From: a virus
Reading direction: 5' to 3' (one strand)
DNA: 29,657 nt
IMG/VR virus record: IMGVR_UViG_3300025645_000321
Span: 1-29,657 of that record
Part shown: piece by piece, positions 7,871 through 14,548 of the stretch
How positions within the stretch are numbered: position 1 is the first letter of the stretch
How the letters are laid out: each line of letters starts with the position of its first letter
Notes under the pieces: model-generated
Seen by the model: only the letters and a program-made list of their open reading frames with translations
Told to the model about the DNA's origin: nothing
Databases searched by the model: none
Made by a program: the position numbers and the translations under genes

Positions 7871-8550
7871 TAGTAAGTTCCTTTAAACGTCCCACCACGA
7901 GCTTTCATTACTCCGCCCATGTTCATTTTTCTAATGGTACCCCCTGCTTTTTTATTTCTGTCTGGAGTATCTTTGACTTTTTTCTGTTGTCTTTTTAACA
8001 TTTTGTCATCATATATTTTTTTATTCATTTCTTTCATATCAGATTTAGTCTGACCCTCATATGGATCCTTTTTCTTTTTTGTTCTAACTGGTTTTAATCT
8101 ACCACCTTGAAAAGATTGTGGGTCTGGTACTTTTAATGTTTCTTTATTAAAGCCCATCATCTTTTGACCCTTGGCTTTTTTAGTGTCTTGAAAACCATAT
8201 TCTGTGTCTATACTAGGGTTTAATTTTTGTAACATGGCAATTGTAGTATTATTCGCTTTGGCAATACTACTTAAAGAATCACCCTTTTTTACTTTATAGC
8301 TTTTGGTAATTTTACTAGATCCACCAGAAGAAATAGCTTTTTTTAAATCACCAAAGAAACTTCCAGTTGATTGTGATCCACCGTCTTTTTTTCTAACAGG
8401 CTCTGGGTCTATATCAGATATAATTTTTCTTATTGTCATAGTGTCTTGATTTTTAAGAAAATCGTATTCATCTTTTCCGTAGTCTTTTTTATAAGAAGAG
8501 CCATACTTTTTTAAAAGTGCTGCCTTACTCATTTTACTATAATCTGCCAT
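7870..8550 (-). CDS. LysM-domain virion-module protein
   Basis: 226 residues. A LysM peptidoglycan-binding domain spans roughly residues 82-120: SYKVKKGDSLSSIAKANNTT followed by IAMLQKLNPSI, with the usual Y-x-V-x-x-G-D-x-L and L-x-x-x-N-P features. The N-terminus carries the LLKKYGS unit shared with the next gene. The C-terminal third is Lys-rich and ends GGVMKARGGTFKGTY, the Gly-Gly...Phe-Lys-Gly tail. KKDGGSQ also recurs in the 150-residue protein. No hydrolase domain is present, so it can bind the wall but not cut it; it may act at virion entry or with another lysin. Confidence 0.8.
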   Translation of the reverse strand: MADYSKMSKAALLKKYGSSYKKDYGKDEYDFLKNQDTMTIRKIISDIDPEPVRKKDGGSQSTGSFFGDLKKAISSGGSSKITKSYKVKKGDSLSSIAKANNTTIAMLQKLNPSIDTEYGFQDTKKAKGQKMMGFNKETLKVPDPQSFQGGRLKPVRTKKKKDPYEGQTKSDMKEMNKKIYDDKMLKRQQKKVKDTPDRNKKAGGTIRKMNMGGVMKARGGTFKGTY

Positions 8551-8561
8551 GTTTCTACTCC

Positions 8562-10043
8562 TTAATAATATTCTCTTGCCCTACGAGGAAACCAGTTTTC
8601 TGGTATCTCTTCGTTCTCTAAACTAATAAATCCACCTTGTCTAAATCTCATAATAGCCATTGTCATACTATCACAATAGTCATCATGATCTCCAAACGGA
8701 AAAGATGCAACCTCTTCTATCACATCTTCAGCAAACTTCTCTCCATCAGGATACCACACTTTGCCCGACTCGAAAATAGGTGACACCATATGCATCCTCG
8801 TGGTCTTGTCTATACCACCTCCACCCTTCCGTCTACCAGGACTAAATGTAGTAACAGGTAAATTTACTAATCTTAACTCATCCGCTAAAGGTTGACCAGT
8901 AGCTTTTGCCTCAATCAACATTAAGTCAGGTTCCCAATATTCATTCTGCTCTAACGCAATCTCTTTTAATTCGGGAAAACTCCATCGACCCTTCTTTGCA
9001 TCCAACATAATAATATGTTGATCACCATCTTCCTTCGGCTCAAATATACCCCAAGTCGTAATAGCACTATAGTCAGCACTCTCTTTTTTACTATACGCAG
9101 TATCATAACTCTGAATAATATAATCTAATCTCGGTGTGTCTTCTCTTTCCCAAACTTGCCACCAATCTCTCTTGATCATAGCAACAGCTTCCGATGTCGG
9201 GTTTTGTTGCCACTGGGCATTCCACTTGACCGGGGACAGTGAAGCCTTGACCTTTAACAATTCATCTACTTCCCAGAACTCGGGCCATAAAGGTTTGTCA
9301 CTAGGTAAAATAGCAGGAAATTCAATTACCTCCCATTGATCTGCCATATTGTCCATTGCCATATTCTGAACTAATCGTCCCGTCAGATCCTTCTTCGACC
9401 ATCTCGTTTGCACAATGATGATGGTACCCCCCGGTTGCAATCTCTGTCTCGGTCCAGATGTGTACCACTCATAGGTATTATCATAAGCAACCGAGGACAA
9501 TGCATCTTGTTCCGAGTGAGGATCATCAATGATCAATAAATCCGCACCACGACCCGTCATTGCGGCACCCACCCCCGCAGCGAAATATTCCCCGCCTGCA
9601 CTAGTCTCCCAACGACCTGCTGCTTGGCTATCCTGTTTCAAGTCCGTGTTGGGGAAGATCTCAGCATATATGGGATCGGCAATGAGATCTCGGACTTTCC
9701 TACCGAATCTTACAGCAAGTTCCGTGTTCATGGTAGCCTGTATGATTTTTAATTTAGGATTACGACCCAGGAACCACGATGGCATTAAATATGACGCTAA
9801 TTCTGATTTCGAGTGTCTAGGGGGCATGTTGATTATCAAACGCTTCAAGTTACCCGATGCAATGTCCTCGAGCTTTTTAGATATGACTCGATGATGGTTC
9901 CCCTCTATAAACCCTTCATATACATGTTTGGCATATGATAGGAATTTTGTTTGGGCAACTTCCCTGGTTTGAAGTCGCTTGTGCTGTTCTTCCAGTAACA
10001 GGACTTCTTGTAACACCTCTTTTGGCAAAGCATCTAGGTTCAT
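8562..10043 (-). CDS. terL: Terminase large subunit
   Basis: 493 residues from ATG at 10043; an in-frame GTG at 10061 is possible, but neither has a clear ribosome binding site. The ATPase half has Walker A near residues 74-80 (PPRHSKS) and Walker B in ADLLIIDDPHSE, then TIIIVQTRWSKKDLTG as the coupling motif. The nuclease half has acidic residues in IIQSYDTAYSKK, LMLIEAKATGQPL and GDHDDYCDSM, matching the RNase H-like fold that cuts concatemers. It drives DNA into the prohead through the portal encoded downstream. Its usual partner, the small subunit, lies about 3.5 kb away with a foreign-looking block between. Confidence 0.95.
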   Translation of the reverse strand: MNLDALPKEVLQEVLLLEEQHKRLQTREVAQTKFLSYAKHVYEGFIEGNHHRVISKKLEDIASGNLKRLIINMPPRHSKSELASYLMPSWFLGRNPKLKIIQATMNTELAVRFGRKVRDLIADPIYAEIFPNTDLKQDSQAAGRWETSAGGEYFAAGVGAAMTGRGADLLIIDDPHSEQDALSSVAYDNTYEWYTSGPRQRLQPGGTIIIVQTRWSKKDLTGRLVQNMAMDNMADQWEVIEFPAILPSDKPLWPEFWEVDELLKVKASLSPVKWNAQWQQNPTSEAVAMIKRDWWQVWEREDTPRLDYIIQSYDTAYSKKESADYSAITTWGIFEPKEDGDQHIIMLDAKKGRWSFPELKEIALEQNEYWEPDLMLIEAKATGQPLADELRLVNLPVTTFSPGRRKGGGGIDKTTRMHMVSPIFESGKVWYPDGEKFAEDVIEEVASFPFGDHDDYCDSMTMAIMRFRQGGFISLENEEIPENWFPRRAREYY

Positions 10044-10189
10044 GCCCGAACAATAATACACTTGAATGAAAAAATCAATGCTGCAACCTGCTTCGGTTGC
10101 TAAAGAAGCCCTCGCCCAATTTTAGGGGGTGGGGGGGCAAGATTAATGAAACTTGATTTTGAAATTTACAAAGTTACCCTAAAAATGTT
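10044..10189. other. Short intergenic region with small hairpin and G-run
   Basis: 146 bases between the nuclease end and the large terminase start. A perfect 6-base stem GCAACC/GGTTGC lies at 10083-10100 with a 6-base loop. A plus-strand run of five G, one T and seven G lies at 10125-10137, unusual in this AT-rich sequence. No T-tract follows the stem on either strand, so it is not a standard terminator. It marks the left border of the AT-rich block. Confidence 0.5.
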
Positions 10190-10618
10190 TCATGATACAA
10201 GTAGCATTTTTTCAAGTACGATTTTTCTAGCTACTTCTAAACATTCTTTTAATGGGGCTTGTACTATTGGACTAGGTTTTTCTAATTTTGTAGCTTGATA
10301 CAATGCCGATTTATAGCCGTCAAATAAAAATAGGTTAGTGTTCAAGGGTACTTGATGCAAGATAAAAGAAACCCCTTTAAACTTATTATATTTTAAATGC
10401 CAAGCAATCTGCGACTTTTCTAACTTAAATAATGTATTATCTTTAGTTTTCCCATTTCTTTTTATAGGGGTTTTTAACTCAATTAATATAGGTATTGATT
10501 TATATAATAAATACAAATCGGGAAAACCTGAACTTGTTAAACCATTTTCTATCTTATGAATAAAACATTCTTTTGGTAATGTAGCTTTTATATAATTAGA
10601 AAAGTTTTTTTCACTCAT
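10190..10618 (-). CDS. PD-(D/E)XK nuclease (VRR-NUC / resolvase-like)
   Basis: 142 residues. The catalytic pattern is visible: GFPDLYLLYK (Pro33-Asp34) followed by IPILIELKT (Glu47-x-Lys49), then a Gln-containing helix (LEKSQIAWHLKY) and a strand GVSFIL. This order, G-x-PD, E-L-K and Q-x-x-W, fits small phage and VRR-NUC type nucleases that cut branched or damaged DNA. The base composition is like the AT-rich block rather than the terminase. It is transcribed toward the large terminase, and a TATGGGA-type element lies in the divergent region upstream. Whether it cuts host DNA, branched phage DNA, or acts as a mobility endonuclease is unknown. Confidence 0.78.
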   Translation of the reverse strand: MSEKNFSNYIKATLPKECFIHKIENGLTSSGFPDLYLLYKSIPILIELKTPIKRNGKTKDNTLFKLEKSQIAWHLKYNKFKGVSFILHQVPLNTNLFLFDGYKSALYQATKLEKPSPIVQAPLKECLEVARKIVLEKMLLVS

Positions 10619-10664
10619 AATTAATTCATATACTAAAAAGACAATTAAAAAAACATTAAAATAA

Positions 10665-10678
10665 TATGGGATATTATG
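10665..10678 (+). promoter_or_regulatory. TATGGGATATTATG element, copy 1 (divergent region)
   Basis: The exact 14-mer also occurs at 13255-13268, and variants occur at 11993, 14323 and 19019, each ahead of a plus-strand gene. Here it sits 75 bases before the ArdC start and 47 bases before the minus-strand nuclease start, in a 134-base gene-free divergent region. Probably a promoter or operator; strand assigned by similarity to the other copies. Confidence 0.5.
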
Positions 10679-10752
10679 CTTTTTATCCTTTATTTATTTT
10701 AAAATATAATGTATAAATATTAGTATAACTTAATAAAAAAGGGGCTTTAGCC

Positions 10753-11691
10753 ATGCAATATAAAAAATTCAATATAACTAAAAAAGATCATTATCAAGAA
10801 ATTACAAACGCATTTATTGAACTGTTAGAAAATGAAAAAGGGAACTTTGTTAAAACTTGGCAAGATAACAGTTTAAACGGGCATTATAATATTAAGACTA
10901 AAAAAGCTTATCAAGGGACTAATGTTTTTAGTACGGCTATTAGTAGCTTTAAAAATGGTTTTAAATCTAATGAATGGGGTAGTTTTAAACAATGGCAAGA
11001 TAAGGGCTTTAAAGTTAATAAAGGGGTTAAAGCTACTTATATTATATATTTTGAAATGATCGAAAATAAAAAAGCCCAATTAAAAGGTGAAGAAAAAAAA
11101 CTTATTCCATTATTAAAAGGTTTTCCAATTTTTAATGCTGATCAAACTAGTTATAAAGATAGTAAAGATTATTTAAAAAACCTTAATTTATTAAAAGAAC
11201 ATGGCAATAAATTAATTTTTAATAATAAAAGAATTGATAAAGTAGTTAATAATTCTAAAGCTATTATTAAACATGGGGGCAATAGGGCTTTTTATAGCCC
11301 TACAAGTGATTTTATACAAATGCCCAATAAAGAAAGTTTTAAAGATATTGATAATAATTCAAAAGAAGTAAATTATTATTCTACTTTATTACATGAGTTA
11401 ACTCATTGGTCGGGGCATTCTTCAAGATTAAAAAGAGATTTATTTAACAGATTTGGTAGCAATGCATATGCTTTTGAAGAACTAGTAGCCGAAATTTCAT
11501 CGGGCTTTTTATGTACTATGTTAGAACTTGTTAAACTTCCCACCCCTAACCATGCTAAATATATTAATAATTGGTTAGAAGTTTTGAAGAGTGATAAAAA
11601 AGCTATTGTAAAAGCTTTTGCATTAGCCCAAAAATCTAGCGATTTTATTTTACAATTTGAAGAAAAGAAAAAGATTAAGAAAGTAGCTTAG
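10753..11691 (+). CDS. ArdC-like antirestriction metalloprotease
   Basis: 312 residues. The N-terminal 110 residues match the ArdC ssDNA-binding domain: ITNAFIELLE, NIKTKKAYQGTNVF (consensus N..T...Y.G.N), WGSFKQWQDKGFKVNKGVKATYIIYF (consensus T..Q....G..V.KG.K...I..). The C-terminal half is a zincin protease: HELTHWSGHSSRLKRD with zinc ligands His214, Glu215 and His218, then FGSNAYAFEELVAEI giving the third ligand region. ArdC-type proteins carried by plasmids and phages protect incoming DNA from restriction; that function is from the family, not shown here. The ribosome binding site is AAGGGGC. A large hairpin follows the stop directly. Confidence 0.88.
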   Translation: MQYKKFNITKKDHYQEITNAFIELLENEKGNFVKTWQDNSLNGHYNIKTKKAYQGTNVFSTAISSFKNGFKSNEWGSFKQWQDKGFKVNKGVKATYIIYFEMIENKKAQLKGEEKKLIPLLKGFPIFNADQTSYKDSKDYLKNLNLLKEHGNKLIFNNKRIDKVVNNSKAIIKHGGNRAFYSPTSDFIQMPNKESFKDIDNNSKEVNYYSTLLHELTHWSGHSSRLKRDLFNRFGSNAYAFEELVAEISSGFLCTMLELVKLPTPNHAKYINNWLEVLKSDKKAIVKAFALAQKSSDFILQFEEKKKIKKVA

Positions 11692-11692
11692 T

Positions 11693-11740
11693 TTTAACCC
11701 CTATTTAAGCCCCTATATTGGGGCTTAATTGGGGGTTAAA
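11693..11740. terminator. Nested two-part hairpin after the ArdC gene
   Basis: An inner perfect 8-base stem, TAAGCCCC at 11706-11713 with GGGGCTTA at 11720-11727 (6-base loop), sits inside an outer perfect 9-base stem, TTTAACCCC at 11693-11701 with GGGGTTAAA at 11732-11740. It starts one base after the stop codon. No U-tract follows, so it is either a non-standard terminator, an mRNA-stabilising structure, or a protein-binding palindrome. The GGGGCTTA arm equals the leader motif found before nearby start codons. Confidence 0.65.
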
Positions 11741-11782
11741 GGTAAAACCCAATATAAACAATAACCATATAAGGGGCTTAAA

Positions 11783-11980
11783 ATGAACTTTTTAATATTC
11801 ATTACTAAAGTATTAATAATACTAGCTTATTTAATTATGGGGCTTTTTATAATAGATATAGCCCCTACTACAATAATAAAAGATATGAACTTTATAGATT
11901 ATTTTATTTGTTCAATTGGTACTATGTTTATAATAGTATCTTTTTATTTATTCCATGTTTTTAGCCAATTAAATAAATAA
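11783..11980 (+). CDS. Small two-span membrane protein of the AT-rich block
   Basis: 65 residues with two membrane segments, about residues 3-24 (FLIFITKVLIILAYLIMGLF) and 40-60 (YFICSIGTMFIIVSFYLFHV), joined by a short loop (DIAPTTIIKDMNFID). The start follows AAGGGGCTTAAA. It sits between the ArdC and GP88-like genes. Small phage membrane proteins of this kind include superinfection-exclusion and lysis factors; no specific function can be read. Confidence 0.65.
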   Translation: MNFLIFITKVLIILAYLIMGLFIIDIAPTTIIKDMNFIDYFICSIGTMFIIVSFYLFHVFSQLNK

Positions 11981-11992
11981 TTTGTTTTATTA

Positions 11993-12006
11993 TATGGGAA
12001 ATTATT
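11993..12006 (+). promoter_or_regulatory. TATGGGA element, copy 2, with TTGTTT and TATAAT nearby
   Basis: TATGGGAAATTATT lies 35 bases before the GP88-like gene. TTGTTT occurs 5 bases upstream of it, as also at copy 3, and TATAAT follows at 12008-12013. The arrangement resembles a sigma-70-type promoter with a conserved spacer, or an activator site overlapping one. Confidence 0.5.
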
Positions 12007-12040
12007 ATATAATTTAAAGATAATTAGAAAAGGGGAAATT

Positions 12041-12793
12041 ATGAAACTATTAGATACAAAACAAAGTAATACAAAAGTTAGAAAATCTTTAAAATATAGC
12101 AATTGGAAAGGTATAAACCCAAAAAATACCGATTTTGCTAGTTTATCATTAATGCCTGATTACAAAATTTGTGGGGGGTCTAAATCGGCTGGATGTATGG
12201 AATTATGTTTAAAGGGGTCGGGATTTGCTAAAATTTTTAATTCGGTAAATATTGCCCGACAAAATAAAACAAATTTTTTGTTAAATGATAAAATTGGTTT
12301 TGTTCATCAATTAGATAAAGAATTATTTAATTATAATAAAAAATGCGTAAAGAATAATAAAAAGGGTTTTGTTAGATTAAACACTATTAGTGATTATCCA
12401 TTTTATAAAACGGGTTTAATGGAAAAAAACAATAATTTAGAATTTATAGATTATACTAAAATAGCTAAAAGATTATTTGAACAATTACCAAGTAATTACC
12501 ATTTAATTTTTTCATTTTCGGGGCGTAATCAATATTCTAATCAAGTTAGGTTAGCTTTAAAAACGAAGTTTCCTATTTCTGTTGTTTTTTATGATGAATT
12601 CCCAAAAACATTTTTGGGGCGTGAAGTTATTAATGGGGATAAGAGCGACTTAAATAATGCTTTATCTTTTAATAAAATTGTGGGCTTAACATTTAAAGAA
12701 ATTGATAAGGACACTTTTAATGAGTTTAAAGATAATGATTTTATTGTTTATAATCATCAATTAGATTTTTATAATAAAAAGTTTTTAAATTAA
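12041..12793 (+). CDS. GP88-like phage protein (three-cysteine N-terminal motif)
   Basis: 250 residues. The pattern MPDYKICGGSKSAGCMELCLKGSG (Cys44, Cys52, Cys56), followed by SVNIARQNKTNFL, resembles the Gene product 88 family of actinobacteriophages and other phages, where a C-x(n)-C-x3-C cluster precedes an N...R..K motif. The remainder alternates strands and helices (GFVRLNTISDYPFY, YHLIFSFSGRN, PISVVFYDEF), consistent with a TIM-barrel-like or metal-cluster enzyme. The molecular function of the family is, to my knowledge, not established. It is preceded by AAAAGGGG and by a promoter-like element. The family assignment is from pattern memory and moderate. Confidence 0.6.
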   Translation: MKLLDTKQSNTKVRKSLKYSNWKGINPKNTDFASLSLMPDYKICGGSKSAGCMELCLKGSGFAKIFNSVNIARQNKTNFLLNDKIGFVHQLDKELFNYNKKCVKNNKKGFVRLNTISDYPFYKTGLMEKNNNLEFIDYTKIAKRLFEQLPSNYHLIFSFSGRNQYSNQVRLALKTKFPISVVFYDEFPKTFLGREVINGDKSDLNNALSFNKIVGLTFKEIDKDTFNEFKDNDFIVYNHQLDFYNKKFLN

Positions 12794-12811
12794 CATAATA
12801 AGGGGGCTTAA

Positions 12812-13105
12812 ATGCTTAAAACATATTTAATTAATAAAGTTAAAAAAGAATATTCATTTATTAAAATGGACTGTTTAAAACAGTTTATAGATGAAATTGA
12901 TTTAAATCATTTTTCAATAATAGAATTATTAACTATATATAATAAATTACAGGGGGAAAAAAGTTTAAATAAATTAAATAAAACCTTTGGAAAATTAAAA
13001 ATTCCTAATGAATTATTTGATTTTAAAAATGAATATAAAGAAAATTTTAAACTAACAAAAAAAGAAGTAAAAGAGATTATTAAAAAGGGGTTAGAAAATG
13101 ACTAA
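12812..13105 (+). CDS. Unknown Lys-rich helical protein of the AT-rich block
   Basis: 97 residues, all-helical by composition, with Leu-Lys-Asn-rich heptad-like stretches (LLTIYNKLQGEKSLNKLNKTFGKLK) and a basic end (LTKKEVKEIIKKGLEND). No motif recognised. It starts 18 bases after the GP88-like gene behind AAGGGGGCTTAA and overlaps the next small gene by 8 bases. Confidence 0.6.
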   Translation: MLKTYLINKVKKEYSFIKMDCLKQFIDEIDLNHFSIIELLTIYNKLQGEKSLNKLNKTFGKLKIPNELFDFKNEYKENFKLTKKEVKEIIKKGLEND

Positions 13106-13235
13106 AAAAGAACTATTAGAATATTTAATTGTTTTTATATTAGGTATATTTTTTATTATAGCTTTTATAAATCCGATATCTAAAGATTATACAATATGGA
13201 ATTTAATTTATATTACAAAAGATTTATATAATTAA
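13098..13235 (+). CDS. 45-residue single-span membrane peptide
   Basis: An open frame beginning MTKKELLEYLIVFILGIFFI with one strong membrane segment (residues 9-25) and a short polar C-terminus rich in Tyr and Asn. It overlaps the preceding gene by 8 bases, and AAAAAGGGG lies 8 bases before the ATG, the leader type used throughout this block. Function unknown. Confidence 0.55.
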   Translation: MTKKELLEYLIVFILGIFFIIAFINPISKDYTIWNLIYITKDLYN

Positions 13236-13254
13236 TATATTTTTTGTTTTATTG

Positions 13255-13268
13255 TATGGGATATTATG
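13255..13268 (+). promoter_or_regulatory. TATGGGATATTATG element, copy 3
   Basis: Exact match to copy 1. TTGTTT begins 11 bases before TATGGG, as in copy 2, and GATAAT follows at once downstream. It precedes the gene at 13307 by about 40 bases and closes the AT-rich block on the right. Confidence 0.5.
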
Positions 13269-13306
13269 ATAATATCTATTATATTAACTAAAAAGGAGTA
13301 CCGAAA

Positions 13307-13495
13307 ATGATAAAATTGTCTGATAAGTTTCAAGAAGTTGAATTATTTATAGGGGAAATAATGCCCGAAAAGTCCGATACCGAAATAATAAACGAAGTCC
13401 GAAATGAATTTATGTTTAATATTTATGTAGATCATGCAAAAGATTTACTTCAAGAATTTAGGGGAGAAACCCGATTAGACCGATTGTATTCATAA
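13307..13495 (+). CDS. Small acidic protein at the right edge of the AT-rich block
   Basis: 62 residues (MIKLSDKFQEVELFIGEIMP...), helical, with many Asp/Glu and a GETRLDRLY end. It uses an AAGGAG site rather than AAGGGG, and has CCGAA-rich codons like the main phage genes, so it may belong to the phage core rather than to the inserted block. It runs toward the oppositely oriented small terminase, with 56 bases between. Function unknown. Confidence 0.6.
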   Translation: MIKLSDKFQEVELFIGEIMPEKSDTEIINEVRNEFMFNIYVDHAKDLLQEFRGETRLDRLYS

Positions 13496-13551
13496 AAGGT
13501 TGACTAAATAATATGATGTATGTTAAACCAAAAATGCATGATACAACTAAA

Positions 13552-14073
13552 TCAGGAACTTGTATTATCGCCCAAGTCGGAAGTAATTTTATCCTCCCCT
13601 TTATTACTTCCGACAATTTTATAATCGCCCTCAATAAAAGCAGATGGATATTGTTTCCGAATCTCCGAAAGTCTAGCTACAATTTCATCCCGACTAAGTT
13701 TGTCAAGTTGATGAACAATAGTGTTTTGTCTGTTATCAGTAGAAAGACCTCCAAGTGCCGATCTTATTTTTTCTGCATTGATAGATGCAGAAAATTGACC
13801 ATCTTCCTCTGCACCCCGACTCAAGTCCGAAAGTCTTTTAAGTTGACCCATGAGGGTAACTCCATATTTCTTTTCTCGAACTTCTCGGAGTTCTTTAAGG
13901 TGTTGGGTAACAAGTGGAAAATCTTTACCATTCAAAAGAAGACTAGCCGTTTTATTAGCTTGTCCATGAGAATAGCCCGATCTTCTAGCACACTCGGAAT
14001 TGGAGTAAATACCCTCCATAATGAGTTCACAAAACTTCTTTTGTCTATTTGTAAGAAACTTTTCTTTTGGCAT
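13552..14073 (-). CDS. terS: Terminase small subunit (Terminase_2-like)
   Basis: 173 residues. The N-terminal 65 residues carry the usual DNA-binding unit: LTNRQKKFCELIMEGIYSNSECARRSGYSHGQANKTASLLLNG, matching the small-subunit pattern 'L..kQ..F...y..g.n...aa..aGys...A...a..lL'. A coiled segment follows (VTQHLKELREVREKKYG) and the rest is oligomerisation-type helix. The small subunit recognises the packaging site and hands DNA to the large subunit. It lies beside repeat-rich non-coding DNA. It is separated from terL by about 3.5 kb of mostly opposite-strand genes. No clear ribosome binding site before its ATG. Confidence 0.82.
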   Translation of the reverse strand: MPKEKFLTNRQKKFCELIMEGIYSNSECARRSGYSHGQANKTASLLLNGKDFPLVTQHLKELREVREKKYGVTLMGQLKRLSDLSRGAEEDGQFSASINAEKIRSALGGLSTDNRQNTIVHQLDKLSRDEIVARLSEIRKQYPSAFIEGDYKIVGSNKGEDKITSDLGDNTSS

Positions 14074-14087
14074 AATAAAAATACTAT

Positions 14088-14248
14088 AGTGTTTCTACCA
14101 TATTTTTTCAATTTAAAAACGGAAAAAAATGTCTTGACTTCACTCGTAACCTTTTTCAAGTGTAGAAAGTGTAACCAAAGTGTAACCAATAACCCTATAG
14201 CTGATAAGGGTTTGAGTAGTGTTTCTACACTTTCTACACTTTCTACAC
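14088..14248. repeat. Iteron-like repeat array upstream of terS
   Basis: Three perfect tandem copies of the 9-mer TTTCTACAC at 14222-14248; one perfect inverted copy at 14160-14168; a near copy at 14092-14100. Two perfect tandem copies of the 11-mer AAGTGTAACCA at 14167-14188, with a partial relative near 14142. A palindrome AACCCT/AGGGTT lies at 14191-14212 between the two repeat groups. There is no convincing gene between 14074 and 14365. Candidates: terminase-binding packaging site, operator for the divergent promoters, or origin. Confidence 0.75.
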
Positions 14249-14322
14249 CTATATTTGAAAAAAAAATAATTTTAAAAAAATATGACAGAAACCCTATTAC
14301 TAAAACTTTTTTGTTGACAGGG

Positions 14323-14336
14323 TATGGGATAAAATG
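14323..14336 (+). promoter_or_regulatory. TATGGGA element, copy 4, overlapping a TTGACA box
   Basis: TATGGGATAAAATG starts 3 bases after a consensus TTGACA (14314-14319), 30 bases before the first gene of the right arm. This is the best candidate promoter for the early plus-strand operon. Confidence 0.55.
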
Positions 14337-14365
14337 TTAATTGTTAGGAATAAGTGGAGATTTAT

Positions 14366-14548
14366 ATGAAACAAGAAGAATTACCAATGCACCATGAACC
14401 ATGTTTCGAGGACATTGTAATAAGAAGAACTAAGCAATGTATTGATGAGGGTTATTTCAAAGATTGGGATAGTTCGTATCAAGCCATGACGGAGTTCTTA
14501 CAATTTGAACTAAAAAATGAAAGAGAGAAGAATAATGCAAAATTATAA
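14366..14548 (+). CDS. First small gene of the right-arm operon, unknown
   Basis: 60 residues from ATG at 14366, preceded by GGAG at 6 bases; an in-frame GTG at 14354 is less likely. Contains CFEDIVIRRTKQCIDEG and an acidic helix. No recognised domain. It overlaps the next gene by 14 bases. Confidence 0.6.
   Translation: MKQEELPMHHEPCFEDIVIRRTKQCIDEGYFKDWDSSYQAMTEFLQFELKNEREKNNAKL

Noticed and set aside
10665-13268. The exact 14-base repeats at 10665 and 13255 as insertion-site duplications flanking the cassette
   Set aside because: Variants of the same element occur inside the cassette and outside it before other genes, so a promoter/operator role explains them better.
14078-14098. Minus-strand CACTATAG resembling the core of T7/SP6-type RNA polymerase promoters before terS
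   Set aside because: Only the 8-base core matches, it overlaps the palindrome ACTATAGT, another copy near 9066 lies inside terL coding sequence, and no phage RNA polymerase gene is in the window.
13513-14340. 275-codon plus-strand open frame opposite terS
   Set aside because: It is antisense to the small terminase and runs through the repeat region; composition is not protein-like and there is no ribosome site.
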